The notes under the pieces: generated by a model
Database searches by the model: none
What the model saw: only the letters and a program-made list of their open reading frames with translations
Told to the model about the DNA's origin: nothing
Shown: in pieces, positions 8,800 to 17,877 of the stretch
Layout: each line of letters opens with the position of its first letter
Position numbering within the stretch: position 1 is the stretch's first letter
From: Jaenimonas drosophilae
Taxonomy: Eukaryota; Euglenozoa; Kinetoplastea; Trypanosomatida; Trypanosomatidae
DNA: 40,244 nucleotides
Assembly (NCBI GenBank): GCA_030849065.1
Contig: JASAON010001494.1
Location: 1 to 40,244 of the forward strand
Direction of reading: 5' to 3'
Translations under genes and position numbers: made by a program

Positions 8800-11184
8800 G
8801 CAACGTGCTCATCGTCATGTTGGATGCTCAAGACGTTGCACATGCGTGTTGGCGGTGCGTTGCGCATAAGAGTGAGTATGATGCGGGAGAAGAACCCCTT
8901 TCCTTGCCCTCCTCCTCCCTCTCTGCAGTCGGTCCCACGGATTGAGATGTTTTGTTTTCCCGTTCTGTTTTGTTTCGTGTACATGCACCACATCATCAAA
9001 AGAACCAACACACCTTTCCATCAAGACGATATACATGGCACACGTGTGGGGGGTGTTCTTCCACCATATTCGTTTGTTTTTGTGGGCCCTTAGTTTTGTT
9101 GGCTCTTGTGTGTTTGTGTTTGGTGAGGTGATGGTGTAAAGTGAGATGGTGTATGTACACGTTTGAGTACCAAGCGTTTACCTTTTTTTTTTTTGCCCAA
9201 TTCCCAGAGTTGTTTCGTCTTGCTGTGAGTGTGTACCGCTGGCACGTGTAATCCCCTGGTTCCCACGCAGACAATCAACGGGTTTTGCTTCATCACTGAC
9301 TCTTTTTTTTTCTTTTTTATTCGTGCTCACGTTTTCTTTTTCTGACGTTGCTGTTGTGTTTGTTTGTGCTCGCCAACTACACGCCTTGTGATTTCCCGGT
9401 GACTCCTTTTTTTTTGTTGTTACCAACACACACATTCGTCTGCGGATGATTGCCCTCTGTGTGCTGGAACACGTTGATACTGGCAGGGAGGAGATGGCAG
9501 AAAATGTAGTGGATGCTTGCGGCGCACAAGTTGTTCCTTCTTTCTTGAACAGGTACCGCTGCAGCTCCACCTTCACATGCCACTCACCCACGCCGTTTCC
9601 CACAAGCTCACTAGCTTGTTTGATGATGCTGATGTTGTTGTCGTACCTTCACTAAAGATTCGATCAGAGGTGCCACAAAACACATTAGAATCATGTCTTC
9701 AGACTACACACACGCAAGGTTTTTTTTTTTTTTTTTGCCACTGCAACAGCAAAACACGATGCTCATCTTCATATAACCACCATTTCTTCCACCGCAGAAT
9801 GTTGGCAGCTGTTGTAGTTGCTGGAGTGCCAGCGGTTGGAAGGTGCTTAGATGCCTCCGCCTTCTCTCCATCCATCATCCTCATCATTCCGGCACATACC
9901 ACACATACTTGCGTATTGCTGCTGATGATGAATGAATGATTGGTGTGGAGATGTGAAGCAACGAGGATTCTCTCTTGTGTGGTAGGGAGTATGAAGAATG
10001 TATACGTGATGGATGAAGCTGTGCGCTTATGTTGTTGGACGAAACTTTTTTTTTCTTTCTTTTGTAGCTCGTCGTCTTGTGGCGATGATCCGTCGCTGTG
10101 TTGATGATGGCAGCACCCCCGTTTCTACCATCTGGGCAGCACTATACCTGCTCCAGCGTAGTTTGCATCCAGGCCCTCTTCCTCTCTTCCCCTCCTACGC
10201 AATTCATAAACAAAACACAACATCCTTCTTCCTCTTCAAGAGATGCCATCATCATTCTCTTCGTCATGGTGGTGGTGATGATGCGAAGATTTTGGTATGA
10301 CCCAGGACGAGGAGAGGTTGATGTTCCATCTGTACGCCAATGAATACAGAATGCAACAGCAACCAGCAACAACATCACCCACCAGGTACTGCTTCACACG
10401 CTAGTGTGTGCGTAGATGTGTGCGTAGAGTGCATCGTGAGAAGGTGTGTATTGTTGTTGTTATTGCTTTTCCATGGTTGAAGTTGGTTATAGAAGATCTC
10501 GCCCACGCTTTTTTTTTTTCCGTAATGTTGTTCTTGACGAAGAAGCAGATCACGCACAACACCATCAGCAACCACATCAGCGGTTAGAAGGTCAGCACCA
10601 TACGCCGCATGACGTTGATGTGTTCTGTGGTTGATCAGTGAGTGTATGTGCGTGTGCGTGTGCGCATTGGCGATGATGCTTTTGTTCTCTTCTTTTTTGT
10701 TTTCATCGAGCTGCGTGGAGGTGCTACTGAGCATGTGTTGCCCGATGCTGATGGCGTTGATGATGCACCATCCATCGATGGTCCTTGCGCATACAACTTT
10801 TACTGCGCATTGACGTCTGATGGAGGCCATCTCCAAACTCCTGTACATCAGCACGCACTTATGCAAACGTAGGCGGTGCTGTGATGGATGATGCATCTAC
10901 GTTTGTGTGTGTGTGTGTGCTCGGAATGAGCTCTCTTCTCCACACTCCATCATCACCTACCCGCATCACCTTTGCAAAGGTTGTTGTACATGAGTTTTCT
11001 GATTTTGTAGCGTGAGCTCTTTTGCATCATTACTATTTCGATGCCACCAAATACTCACACCGGAGGATGATGATGATGATAATGATGCTGGACACAAAAC
11101 GGCATCATAAACAATGGTTGATGATGTTTAGATGATGATGATTTGCTCAGATTCTTGTGTTCTTTCATCTTTGTTGTTGAAATT
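8800..11184 (+). other. 2.4-kb spacer downstream of the transporter array
   Basis: The spacer carries many T runs (9183-9194, 9303-9311, 9720-9736, 10509-10519), short TG and CA runs, and GAT/GATGAT-rich stretches near 11065-11150. No frame looks convincingly coding. The best small candidate is 9446-9655, listed separately. The pyrimidine-rich acceptor for the next gene is at 11153-11186. Confidence 0.5.
9446..9655 (+). CDS. Possible small ORF (69 residues), unrecognised
   Basis: This frame follows a 291-nt stretch without ATG (9155-9445) that contains polypyrimidine tracts and AGs, for example AG near 9208. The predicted product has a mixed N-terminal half and a hydrophobic C-terminal end rich in L and M, which could be a tail anchor. 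I recognise no family. The frame is short and the ATG-free stretch could be chance, so this is a weak call. Confidence 0.15.
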   Translation: MIALCVLEHVDTGREEMAENVVDACGAQVVPSFLNRYRCSSTFTCHSPTPFPTSSLACLMMLMLLSYLH

Positions 11185-11186
11185 AG
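11153..11186 (+). promoter_or_regulatory. Predicted spliced-leader acceptor for the repeat/SPRY gene
   Basis: A T- and C-rich stretch at 11153-11180 ends in AG at 11185-11186, 31 nt before the ATG at 11218. No ATG lies between. The in-frame codons upstream of this point contain no ATG. Confidence 0.5.
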
Positions 11187-11217
11187 GCGTATCTATACAT
11201 ACACACGGAAAAGTTGG

Positions 11218-12645
11218 ATGAGCTCATTGGTACGCAAGCTCAATCATCGCGTGGAGGAGTTGGAGGTGGAGAACGCACACCTGCGTGAGCTACTCTACGG
11301 GCGCAAAGGTGATGGCCGTATAGATCATCAACACCAACAGCAGCTTGGTGGAGATTCTGGCAGGTACGACCCACAACAGCAGCAACAACGTGGAGATGGT
11401 AGGTACGACCCACAACAACAACAACAACAACGTGGAGATGGCAGGTACGACCCACAGCAACAGCAACAGCGTGGAGATGGCAGGTACGACCCACAACAAC
11501 AACCACAGCGTGGAGATGGTAGGTACGACCCACAACAACAACAACAGCGTGGAGATGGCAGGTACGACCCACAGCAACAGCAACAGCGTGGAGATGGCAG
11601 GTACGACCCACAACAACAACAACAGCGTGGAGATGGTAGGTACGACCCACAACAACAACAACAGCGTGGAGATGGCAGGTACGACCCACAGCAACAGCAA
11701 CAGCGTGGAGATGGCAGGTACGACCCACAACAACAACAACAGCGTGGAGATGGTAGGTACGACCTACAACAACAACAACAGCGTGGAGATGGCAGGTACG
11801 ACCCACAGCAACAGCAACAGCGTGGAGATGGCAGGTACAACCCACAACAACAACAACAACAACAGCGTGGAGATGGCAGGTACGACCTACAACAACAACA
11901 ACAACGTGGAGATGGCAGGTACGACCCACAGCAACAGCAACAGCGTGGAGATGGTAGGTACGACCCACTACATCGCCAACATAGTCTGTGGCCGTCTTCG
12001 CCTCCCGCGACGATGTTTGATACCGGCAACGCATTTCTGCGCAAGCCGCGTGGAAGTGGCGATGGCGTTTTCACCGCCTGCGCTCGCGAGGAGCTCCGTG
12101 GAGGTGGTGTGCAGGAGTGGTGCATCGATATGGAGTTCCTCCCGCGGGCACCTCCCGACGATGAAGTGGAACCAAACGTGCTTGTTGAGGTGAAACAGAA
12201 ACAACAAGACGCACAACATCATCCTCCACGCAAGCTTGCCTATCCATGTGTGGGTGTGCTGCCCGCTGCATTGATTCACTCTCATCGTTCGTTGGGGGAG
12301 TGTGGCGGCCTCGGCTTCTTCTCCAGCGGGTGTGTGTGTGGTGAGTTAACGACTATTCTGCGACGTGGTCGTGGCGGTTTTGTTTCTGGAGATCGGGTGT
12401 GGTTGTTGTTTGACGCACTGCGTGGTGAGTTGGCGATGCGCGTTGGCGAACATCATCATTATCACGTCGTGAAGATTGATGATGGCTTGTTGCCCATGCA
12501 GATTTTTCCCGCCATCACGCTTTATGATGCCGGAGATGAGGTGCGATACATCTACCACCGATTGCACGATGATTCCGTGCGCGCAGAGGAGTGGGTGGTG
12601 GCACCACTTCAGGAGTATCAAACCATGAGTGCCAATGAAGCATAG
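11218..12645 (+). CDS. Coiled-coil / Q-RGDGRYDP repeat / SPRY-like domain protein
   Basis: A 475-residue protein in three parts. Residues 1-30 form a short leucine-zipper-like helix (LVRKLNHRVEELEVENAHL), likely an oligomerisation element. Residues 48-250 are a tandem repeat of QQQQQRGDGRYDP with 15 RGDGRY units; single units vary by P for Q, L for P, N for D, or added glutamines. Residues 256-460 resemble a SPRY/B30.2 domain. The best match is a G-D-R-V-W-L-L-F-D strand, then ...IFPAITLYDAGDEVRYIYH near the end, as in the GDxIGxxLD...PxxSLY core of that fold. SPRY domains bind protein partners, so an adaptor or scaffold is the natural guess. No signal peptide or membrane segment is seen. I know no named orthologue. 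The SPRY call is by eye. Confidence 0.75.
   Translation: MSSLVRKLNHRVEELEVENAHLRELLYGRKGDGRIDHQHQQQLGGDSGRYDPQQQQQRGDGRYDPQQQQQQRGDGRYDPQQQQQRGDGRYDPQQQPQRGDGRYDPQQQQQRGDGRYDPQQQQQRGDGRYDPQQQQQRGDGRYDPQQQQQRGDGRYDPQQQQQRGDGRYDPQQQQQRGDGRYDLQQQQQRGDGRYDPQQQQQRGDGRYNPQQQQQQQRGDGRYDLQQQQQRGDGRYDPQQQQQRGDGRYDPLHRQHSLWPSSPPATMFDTGNAFLRKPRGSGDGVFTACAREELRGGGVQEWCIDMEFLPRAPPDDEVEPNVLVEVKQKQQDAQHHPPRKLAYPCVGVLPAALIHSHRSLGECGGLGFFSSGCVCGELTTILRRGRGGFVSGDRVWLLFDALRGELAMRVGEHHHYHVVKIDDGLLPMQIFPAITLYDAGDEVRYIYHRLHDDSVRAEEWVVAPLQEYQTMSANEA
11359..11968 (+). repeat. 39-bp coding minisatellite with 117-bp higher-order period
   Basis: About 16 tandem units, nearly all 39 bp, each GG(C/T)AGGTACGACCC followed by a CAA/CAG tract and CGTGGAGAT. 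Three unit types alternate as A-B-C. Type A (GGC start, CAGCAACAGCAACAG tract) begins at 11440, 11557, 11674, 11791 and 11914. The spacings are therefore 117, 117, 117 and 123 bp. Length changes are whole codons (42- and 45-bp units). The array stays in frame and has no stops on the opposite strand, which creates long false antisense frames. Confidence 0.95.
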
Positions 12646-12792
12646 ATGCGCTGGGCGTCGTGCTACATTTACACGGTGTTGGGGGCCCCATCATCATCAT
12701 TGATGATATGTGATAGATGCGCTATTCTCGCGATGAGGAGCTAACTATCTTCAGCACACCTGTACGTGGTGTTGCGTCTGTTGAGTAGTATG

Positions 12793-13263
12793 CGTGCAGA
12801 TTTTTTTTTTCTTCTTCAGCATCAACAAACGTTTCTTCTTCTTCATCCTCTGGAGTAGCGCCTAGGTTGTGTTGTGCTTGCACGCCGTTCATTCTCCTTG
12901 TAGTTCGTTTCATCTTCCTCGAAGGCAGTTAAGTAGCACACTCGCCATCGCCTCGACTGCGTTTTTTTTTCCCCACTTTTTCATTTTCGTTGTTGTTGGT
13001 GAGTCGGGGAGGAGTACATCCCTCATTCTTGTGTGCCATTATCCATCCACCACAACACGTAGCCCCCTTCCTACCGTACGCGTTGATCTTTTTATCATCA
13101 TCTCCCTCTTGTTGTGTGCCGACTGCACAACAACCCTGTGGCCATCTTCCAGCACCAACCCGTGCAAGGAAGGCCAGAGAACTGTGAAGCCGCATCGGTG
13201 CGTGGGCATCTCCTCCCCCCCTTCACACACGTTGATCATCATCAACGACAGATACTCTCAATT
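12793..13263 (+). promoter_or_regulatory. AUG-free leader region of the first PH-like gene
   Basis: These 471 nt have no ATG on the sense strand, although the start codon's own frame is open from 13114. The sequence is C/T-rich with a second pyrimidine block at 12962-12980. I read it as the 5' untranslated leader plus its acceptor. It is a smaller version of the leaders before 17878, 35008 and 27917. Confidence 0.5.
12801..12819 (+). promoter_or_regulatory. Predicted spliced-leader acceptor for the first PH-like gene
   Basis: T10 followed by CTTCTTCAG gives a textbook acceptor with AG at 12818-12819. The last upstream ATG is at 12790-12792, and there is none between 12793 and the start at 13264. 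The inferred leader would be 444 nt. Later AGs, such as 12926-12927 and 13249-13250, are possible alternatives. Confidence 0.55.
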
Positions 13264-15696
13264 ATGTTTTTCACGTACGCCGAGAAGCAGGGAAACGTCT
13301 TTTTCGATGGCTGGAAGATGCGCGCCGTGGCCTTTGATAGTATGCGCAGGTACCTGTACTACTCCTCTGGCCCACTCCAGCCACAACACCTGGTGCCACC
13401 GAACGTACCGCCATGCCCTCCCATCCCACCACCCACCAACAACACATTGCCCACCGTTGGCAGCAATCACTCCATCAACTCACCAGAGACCAACCAGCCA
13501 AGCCGCTTCCCCGACCCGAGCGCTGCCGCCAATCTGAGCTCCGTCAGCCCCTTTCATGCCTCACACGATGAGTTCGATGTGCCCGCACCGGAGCCGTGCT
13601 TGCCCTCCGATCTCACGTGGAGCAAAAAGATTAAGGTGGATCTCGTCATTCCTGTTGCACGCGAACATCTCTTTCTACGTGAGGATAGCCACTTGCGTGA
13701 GCAGGACTACTACCAAATTGAGATTCATGGTGAGTGCCGCACCTTGCAACATGGAGAGAGTCCTGCCCCAGGCCCCTTCTTATGCCCCTCTGGCGGTCTG
13801 GGAGGCACACCGAGCAGATGTTGCTTGCACAATGAGGAATACATTCGCGACCCCTTTTATCTGCGCGAGCTCTACGATTCCTTGCGCGATCAATTCGCAA
13901 GTCTGCGGCTGGAGCGTGAGCGCCAATCCTTCATGTCAGGGGTGCCCATCCCGGATGACCACAACAAGACGCAAACGTTGCGCTCCCCACGTGGACGGGG
14001 AAGCCGTGTACGTGTGGTGTTGCGCCTACGCTCCGAGCATGAGTTCCGGCGTTTTTGGTTTGTGGTTCAGTCTGTGCTCGGCTACGACAAGATCATTGCG
14101 CGGCCCTATCGTGGTTTGCCACCCTTTGATCCCCGCAACGGCATCAGCTTCGCACTCGTGCCCATGTACGTGTATAACACCTTCAAGGAGCTGGAGAAGA
14201 CGGTGATGTACAGCTTCTTGCGCGTGGATGTGGTGGGACGTAGTACGAATGGCGAGCTCTCCGTCTTTCTTCGTGGCAGCTTTTTGTGCATCACCCATGA
14301 CACCATCTTGCTGATGCGAGAGACGGGCAGCATTCCTCGTTGGATTAAGCTGCAACAAGTGAAGGAGTTTCACTACAACTACACCTGCCGACGGCCCTAC
14401 TTTGCCTTCATTAGTGATCCTGGTGCGCCAGACTTGGTTCTGATACCACAGCCGCCAGGATATGGAGAGGAGGCGATTGCGTGTTTTGATGCCGCACTTG
14501 AGACGTTGCGCATTCGTCATGTGGTGCGCGATGCGTGTTTGGCATCTCTGGATATCCGTCGGGTGATTGAGATTCACGCATCACCTGCGGAGTCGGTGCG
14601 GCGTTTCGTGGAGGGCTTCGAAGCGAACCTCGGCCGGCATCTCAACTTTGATCCTGTTGTTGGCTATCGTGGTGTGCTGAGCTGCCCGCTGCCCAAAGAA
14701 CAACTGGCCAGTGTGTGGCGCGATGTGCAGGGCATGTACGCCGCACGTGATCTCAACGTGGTGAGCCGATCTGCCATTCCTCTCTACTCCAACAACACGA
14801 ATGAGGTGCCACTGACCCCAACACAACTCAGCGCTCTGTCGTGGCGATTATCTCGTGAACGGGCGAGCTCCGATGATATTGTTGGCATGTCTTACGGCGA
14901 GGTGCAGCACCTGGAGGAGGCGGTGCGGGCCTATCAACGACGCCAGCAACAACACCAACGACACGATCATCAGCATCATCATCATCGCCGCCATAGCAAC
15001 ACGCACCGAAGCACTCAACCAGCATTTTCAGCCGTGGAGGTTGGCGTGGGCAACGACGGCCAGCGACACGATGGCAGCGCCACCACTCGTAGTTCCTTGG
15101 ACGGAGGCCGGCCCACTATTTCGCAAGCGCCCTCATCTCCGCAGTCTCCGCTCGGAGCACAACAACTCACGCAGGAGCAGCTCAACCAACACATCAACGT
15201 GGAGCATCTGCGAACGCCCCAGCTACAGAGCCAGCCAACGCCTGCGATGGATGGCATCGCGGATGTGGTGGCGGGCGTGCTGGAGCGTGGCGGGGTGCGT
15301 GGTACCTCCACGACGCACATGAGCAGCTCCTGCGCCTCTTCCACCAGCTCACGCGAGGCTTATCAATTGCCGGGCTCGCGATATGTGACGAAGGAGGAGA
15401 TGGGCAGGGGAGAGGTGCCGGCCTTTGACGTCGCGGAAGACCAACACGCACTCGTCATGAGCCAAACCCCGCTCGCCGTGAGCGCCACAAAACAATTTTT
15501 GCTAGCCGTCGAGACGCACATTGATGATTTGGTGCAGCACAGCATAAGTGCCATGCATCGCAAGGGTACGACGGCGGGTGGAACAGCCGCGCCCCCCTCC
15601 AGTGCTGGTTGGTACGCTGGCAAGATGGATTCTCAACCCTCACCCACCACGAAGGTGCGCCTGAGCTCCAACTCAATCACCAAGATTGAGACGTAA
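13264..15696 (+). CDS. Large conserved protein with PH-like features (paralogue 1)
   Basis: An 810-residue protein without signal peptide or membrane segments. Residues 1-35 (FFDGWKMRAVAFDSMRRYLYYSS) look like the first two strands of a PH domain. Strands WSKKIKVDLVIPV and YYQIEIHG follow a proline-rich insert (36-115). LRSEHEFRRFWFVVQSVLGYDK near 255-275 resembles the closing PH helix. A second similar module may run from 318 to 420 (GSFLCITHDTILLM, RWIKLQQVKEFHYNY). The C-terminal third is disordered with a His/Gln block near 560-580, then YQLPGSRYVTKEEM and HIDDLVQHSISAM motifs shared with the next gene. PH-like modules bind phosphoinositides or proteins; no function can be assigned here. 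The N-terminus, aligned to paralogue 2 (MFYSLAEKQ), supports this start. Confidence 0.88.
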   Translation: MFFTYAEKQGNVFFDGWKMRAVAFDSMRRYLYYSSGPLQPQHLVPPNVPPCPPIPPPTNNTLPTVGSNHSINSPETNQPSRFPDPSAAANLSSVSPFHASHDEFDVPAPEPCLPSDLTWSKKIKVDLVIPVAREHLFLREDSHLREQDYYQIEIHGECRTLQHGESPAPGPFLCPSGGLGGTPSRCCLHNEEYIRDPFYLRELYDSLRDQFASLRLERERQSFMSGVPIPDDHNKTQTLRSPRGRGSRVRVVLRLRSEHEFRRFWFVVQSVLGYDKIIARPYRGLPPFDPRNGISFALVPMYVYNTFKELEKTVMYSFLRVDVVGRSTNGELSVFLRGSFLCITHDTILLMRETGSIPRWIKLQQVKEFHYNYTCRRPYFAFISDPGAPDLVLIPQPPGYGEEAIACFDAALETLRIRHVVRDACLASLDIRRVIEIHASPAESVRRFVEGFEANLGRHLNFDPVVGYRGVLSCPLPKEQLASVWRDVQGMYAARDLNVVSRSAIPLYSNNTNEVPLTPTQLSALSWRLSRERASSDDIVGMSYGEVQHLEEAVRAYQRRQQQHQRHDHQHHHHRRHSNTHRSTQPAFSAVEVGVGNDGQRHDGSATTRSSLDGGRPTISQAPSSPQSPLGAQQLTQEQLNQHINVEHLRTPQLQSQPTPAMDGIADVVAGVLERGGVRGTSTTHMSSSCASSTSSREAYQLPGSRYVTKEEMGRGEVPAFDVAEDQHALVMSQTPLAVSATKQFLLAVETHIDDLVQHSISAMHRKGTTAGGTAAPPSSAGWYAGKMDSQPSPTTKVRLSSNSITKIET

Positions 15697-17205
15697 GAGA
15701 TAGATGCGGAGTAACAGTGTACGAGTGTTCGTACACAAGTACATGCTTACACATACACACGCACACAGAAGACGGTACTTCAACAGAAAACAATGTTGTT
15801 GTACTGCTTCTTGTACTACGTGTGTTGTGATGGCCGTTCCCCGCCACTGCCACGCACTTCATCAAGCGTGATATTCTCTTCAAAAAAAAAACCGGAGCTC
15901 ACGCACACAAGAGAGAAACTGTCAAGACGGCCAAGCAGCAAAAAAATAAATCGTAGTATTAACGTACGTCGAACCGCATCCATCATTGACGGCATGAGCT
16001 TCATTTCTTCCACAACAACAACAACGCCAGACGTTGAACTCAGTTATATAGTGCTGACGGAGAGGTAGGTGGTACATTTCCATCAACTCCTTTCCAGAAA
16101 ATCGTCGTTTGCTGCAGCACCATTCAGCATATATCTGCGATGCCATCTCATGCACAACTTCTGTTGCTCACACCCACACACACACCAAAAAAAAAAAAAA
16201 GTGGTGTCAATAATCCTTCCGATGTGTGGGGTCTCACCCAGCACCACCACGTGTGCCATGATGCAATGGATGCACGCACACGTGGTGGTACGCACGAGCG
16301 GAACGTTTGGACGTAGAGGTAAGATCCAGCACACCATCTCCGTATGTGTTTTTGTCTTGTTGTATATCTTTTTTTTTTCTTTTTCTTTTTAGTTAGTACC
16401 GCAGCATGGTGTATTGGTGGGAGGAAGCTTGCTGAGTCTTGTGTGGTGACGATGATGCATGCTATCCTTCTTCACTAGATGAGGAGCGGATGCCGTTCAT
16501 CAACACGAATCTTTTTGTTGTTGTTCAGGATTAACTTCTTCTGAGATTTTCGTTTTTTTTTTGTTCTTCTTCTGACTGCACAGCACATGAAAGTGTGTGA
16601 GAGCTGTGCTGCCAACAGACCAGATGGCAGTTGCTGTGTATGTACATGGAGGGGGAGAAATTCTGTGTTTGTGCGTCCGTGCCGGGGTGAGGGGAGAACC
16701 TGTTGCGTTGAGTGTAGTTGATTTGGCAACGGACACATGCGCGACTCTTGCGCCACAACGGAAACACACAAACCTTCACGACGCGGTGCTTCTCACCCAC
16801 TCCCACTCGCTGCTTCGTTGCCTCACTCGTCAACGATCAACGTCACTCTGAACGTGTTTCCTGTGTTTGCGTGTATAGAGAGGTGGTGTGTTGTACGCGT
16901 GTGAGGAATACGGGCGTTGTGATTGCTGTTGCTGTTCATGTGTGATGAGATATGAACGAGGCGAGGAGCTGGTTGCGTTTTTTTTCTTGTTAATTGTTGT
17001 TGTGGAGCCATTAAACAACGTCCAAAGATGATTATGATCATCATCATCATCAACGTCATTTTCATGTTTGTAAATTTGGAGGAGCGTTTCAGGTCCTCTG
17101 CCGTTGTTGTGTCTTGATGCAGCTTGGCCAGCCCTGCACACAACTCATCATGAATACCCAAGCTCCCCTTCTTCTCCTCCCCCCCTTGTTGCATGTTAAT
17201 GTATG
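15697..17205 (+). other. 1.5-kb spacer between the PH-like paralogues
   Basis: Mixed sequence with A runs at 15883-15891 and 16187-16200, T runs at 16369-16378 and 16553-16561, and ATC repeats near 17038-17050. No frame has family features. It probably includes the 3' UTR of the upstream gene. A strong pyrimidine block at 17164-17190 closes it and begins the trans-splice region of the next gene. Confidence 0.5.
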
Positions 17206-17877
17206 CTGTATAAAGGTTGGAGTACGTACAGCAATAGTAGTCTTCGTACCACACTCGCACCATCACCACCACCACGTACCCTCGACGGGGTGTGTTGGCT
17301 CGGCTGCTGTATCATCTACGCACCTCTGCACGTTGGTGTCGTGTTCTTGCGCCAACAACACCTCCCATTTTACTCCTCACCGCGTCTGGTCTTGGTTGCT
17401 GTGCGTATTCAGCTGCACATCACTCCCCTTTTCGTTATCACCATCACCGAAGACTTCGGCTCTTCCTCCCTCCCACCCACGCAAAGACCCGCTCACACCC
17501 CTCATCGTCATCGTGGATTATCGATTGAGGCGAGCACAACTGTTGTACTGAACCTGTTTTTGTTTTGTTTTGTTTCTGAGTTTTCACCCCACATAATTTT
17601 CTGACTTGACTGTGTTGTCGCTTATCGTCATCGCCAGACGAACGAGGATTGAGCTACACACACAACAACAAACAACAACAAAAAAAACACTCACCCACCA
17701 CACACATACTCGTGAAGGAACGGGCACCAGCGCGACGCCACCCGTACCTTCGCGCCTCAACACAACGACTCTGTTGTTGCTGTTGTTTCAAACACCAACA
17801 TCATCTTTTGTTGGATCCTACATTGATATATAAACCAACAACAACCACATTACTTGTGCATCATCATCATCATCATC
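17206..17877 (+). promoter_or_regulatory. AUG-free leader region of the second PH-like gene
   Basis: 672 nt without an ATG on the sense strand, bounded upstream by ATGs at 17193, 17199 and 17203. A polypyrimidine block at 17164-17190 with AG at 17230-17231 (further AGs follow) is a suitable acceptor, giving a leader of about 645 nt. The last part is CA- and CAA-rich and ends in a CAT repeat (17859-17876) that runs straight into the start codon. A closer acceptor, such as AG near 17635, would shorten the leader. Confidence 0.5.

Noticed and set aside
11240..12125. Long antisense frames (about 264 residues each) opposite the minisatellite
   Set aside because: They result from the stop-free 39-bp repeat read on the other strand; their text is a simple repeat with no independent features, and the sense frame has unique folded-looking flanks.
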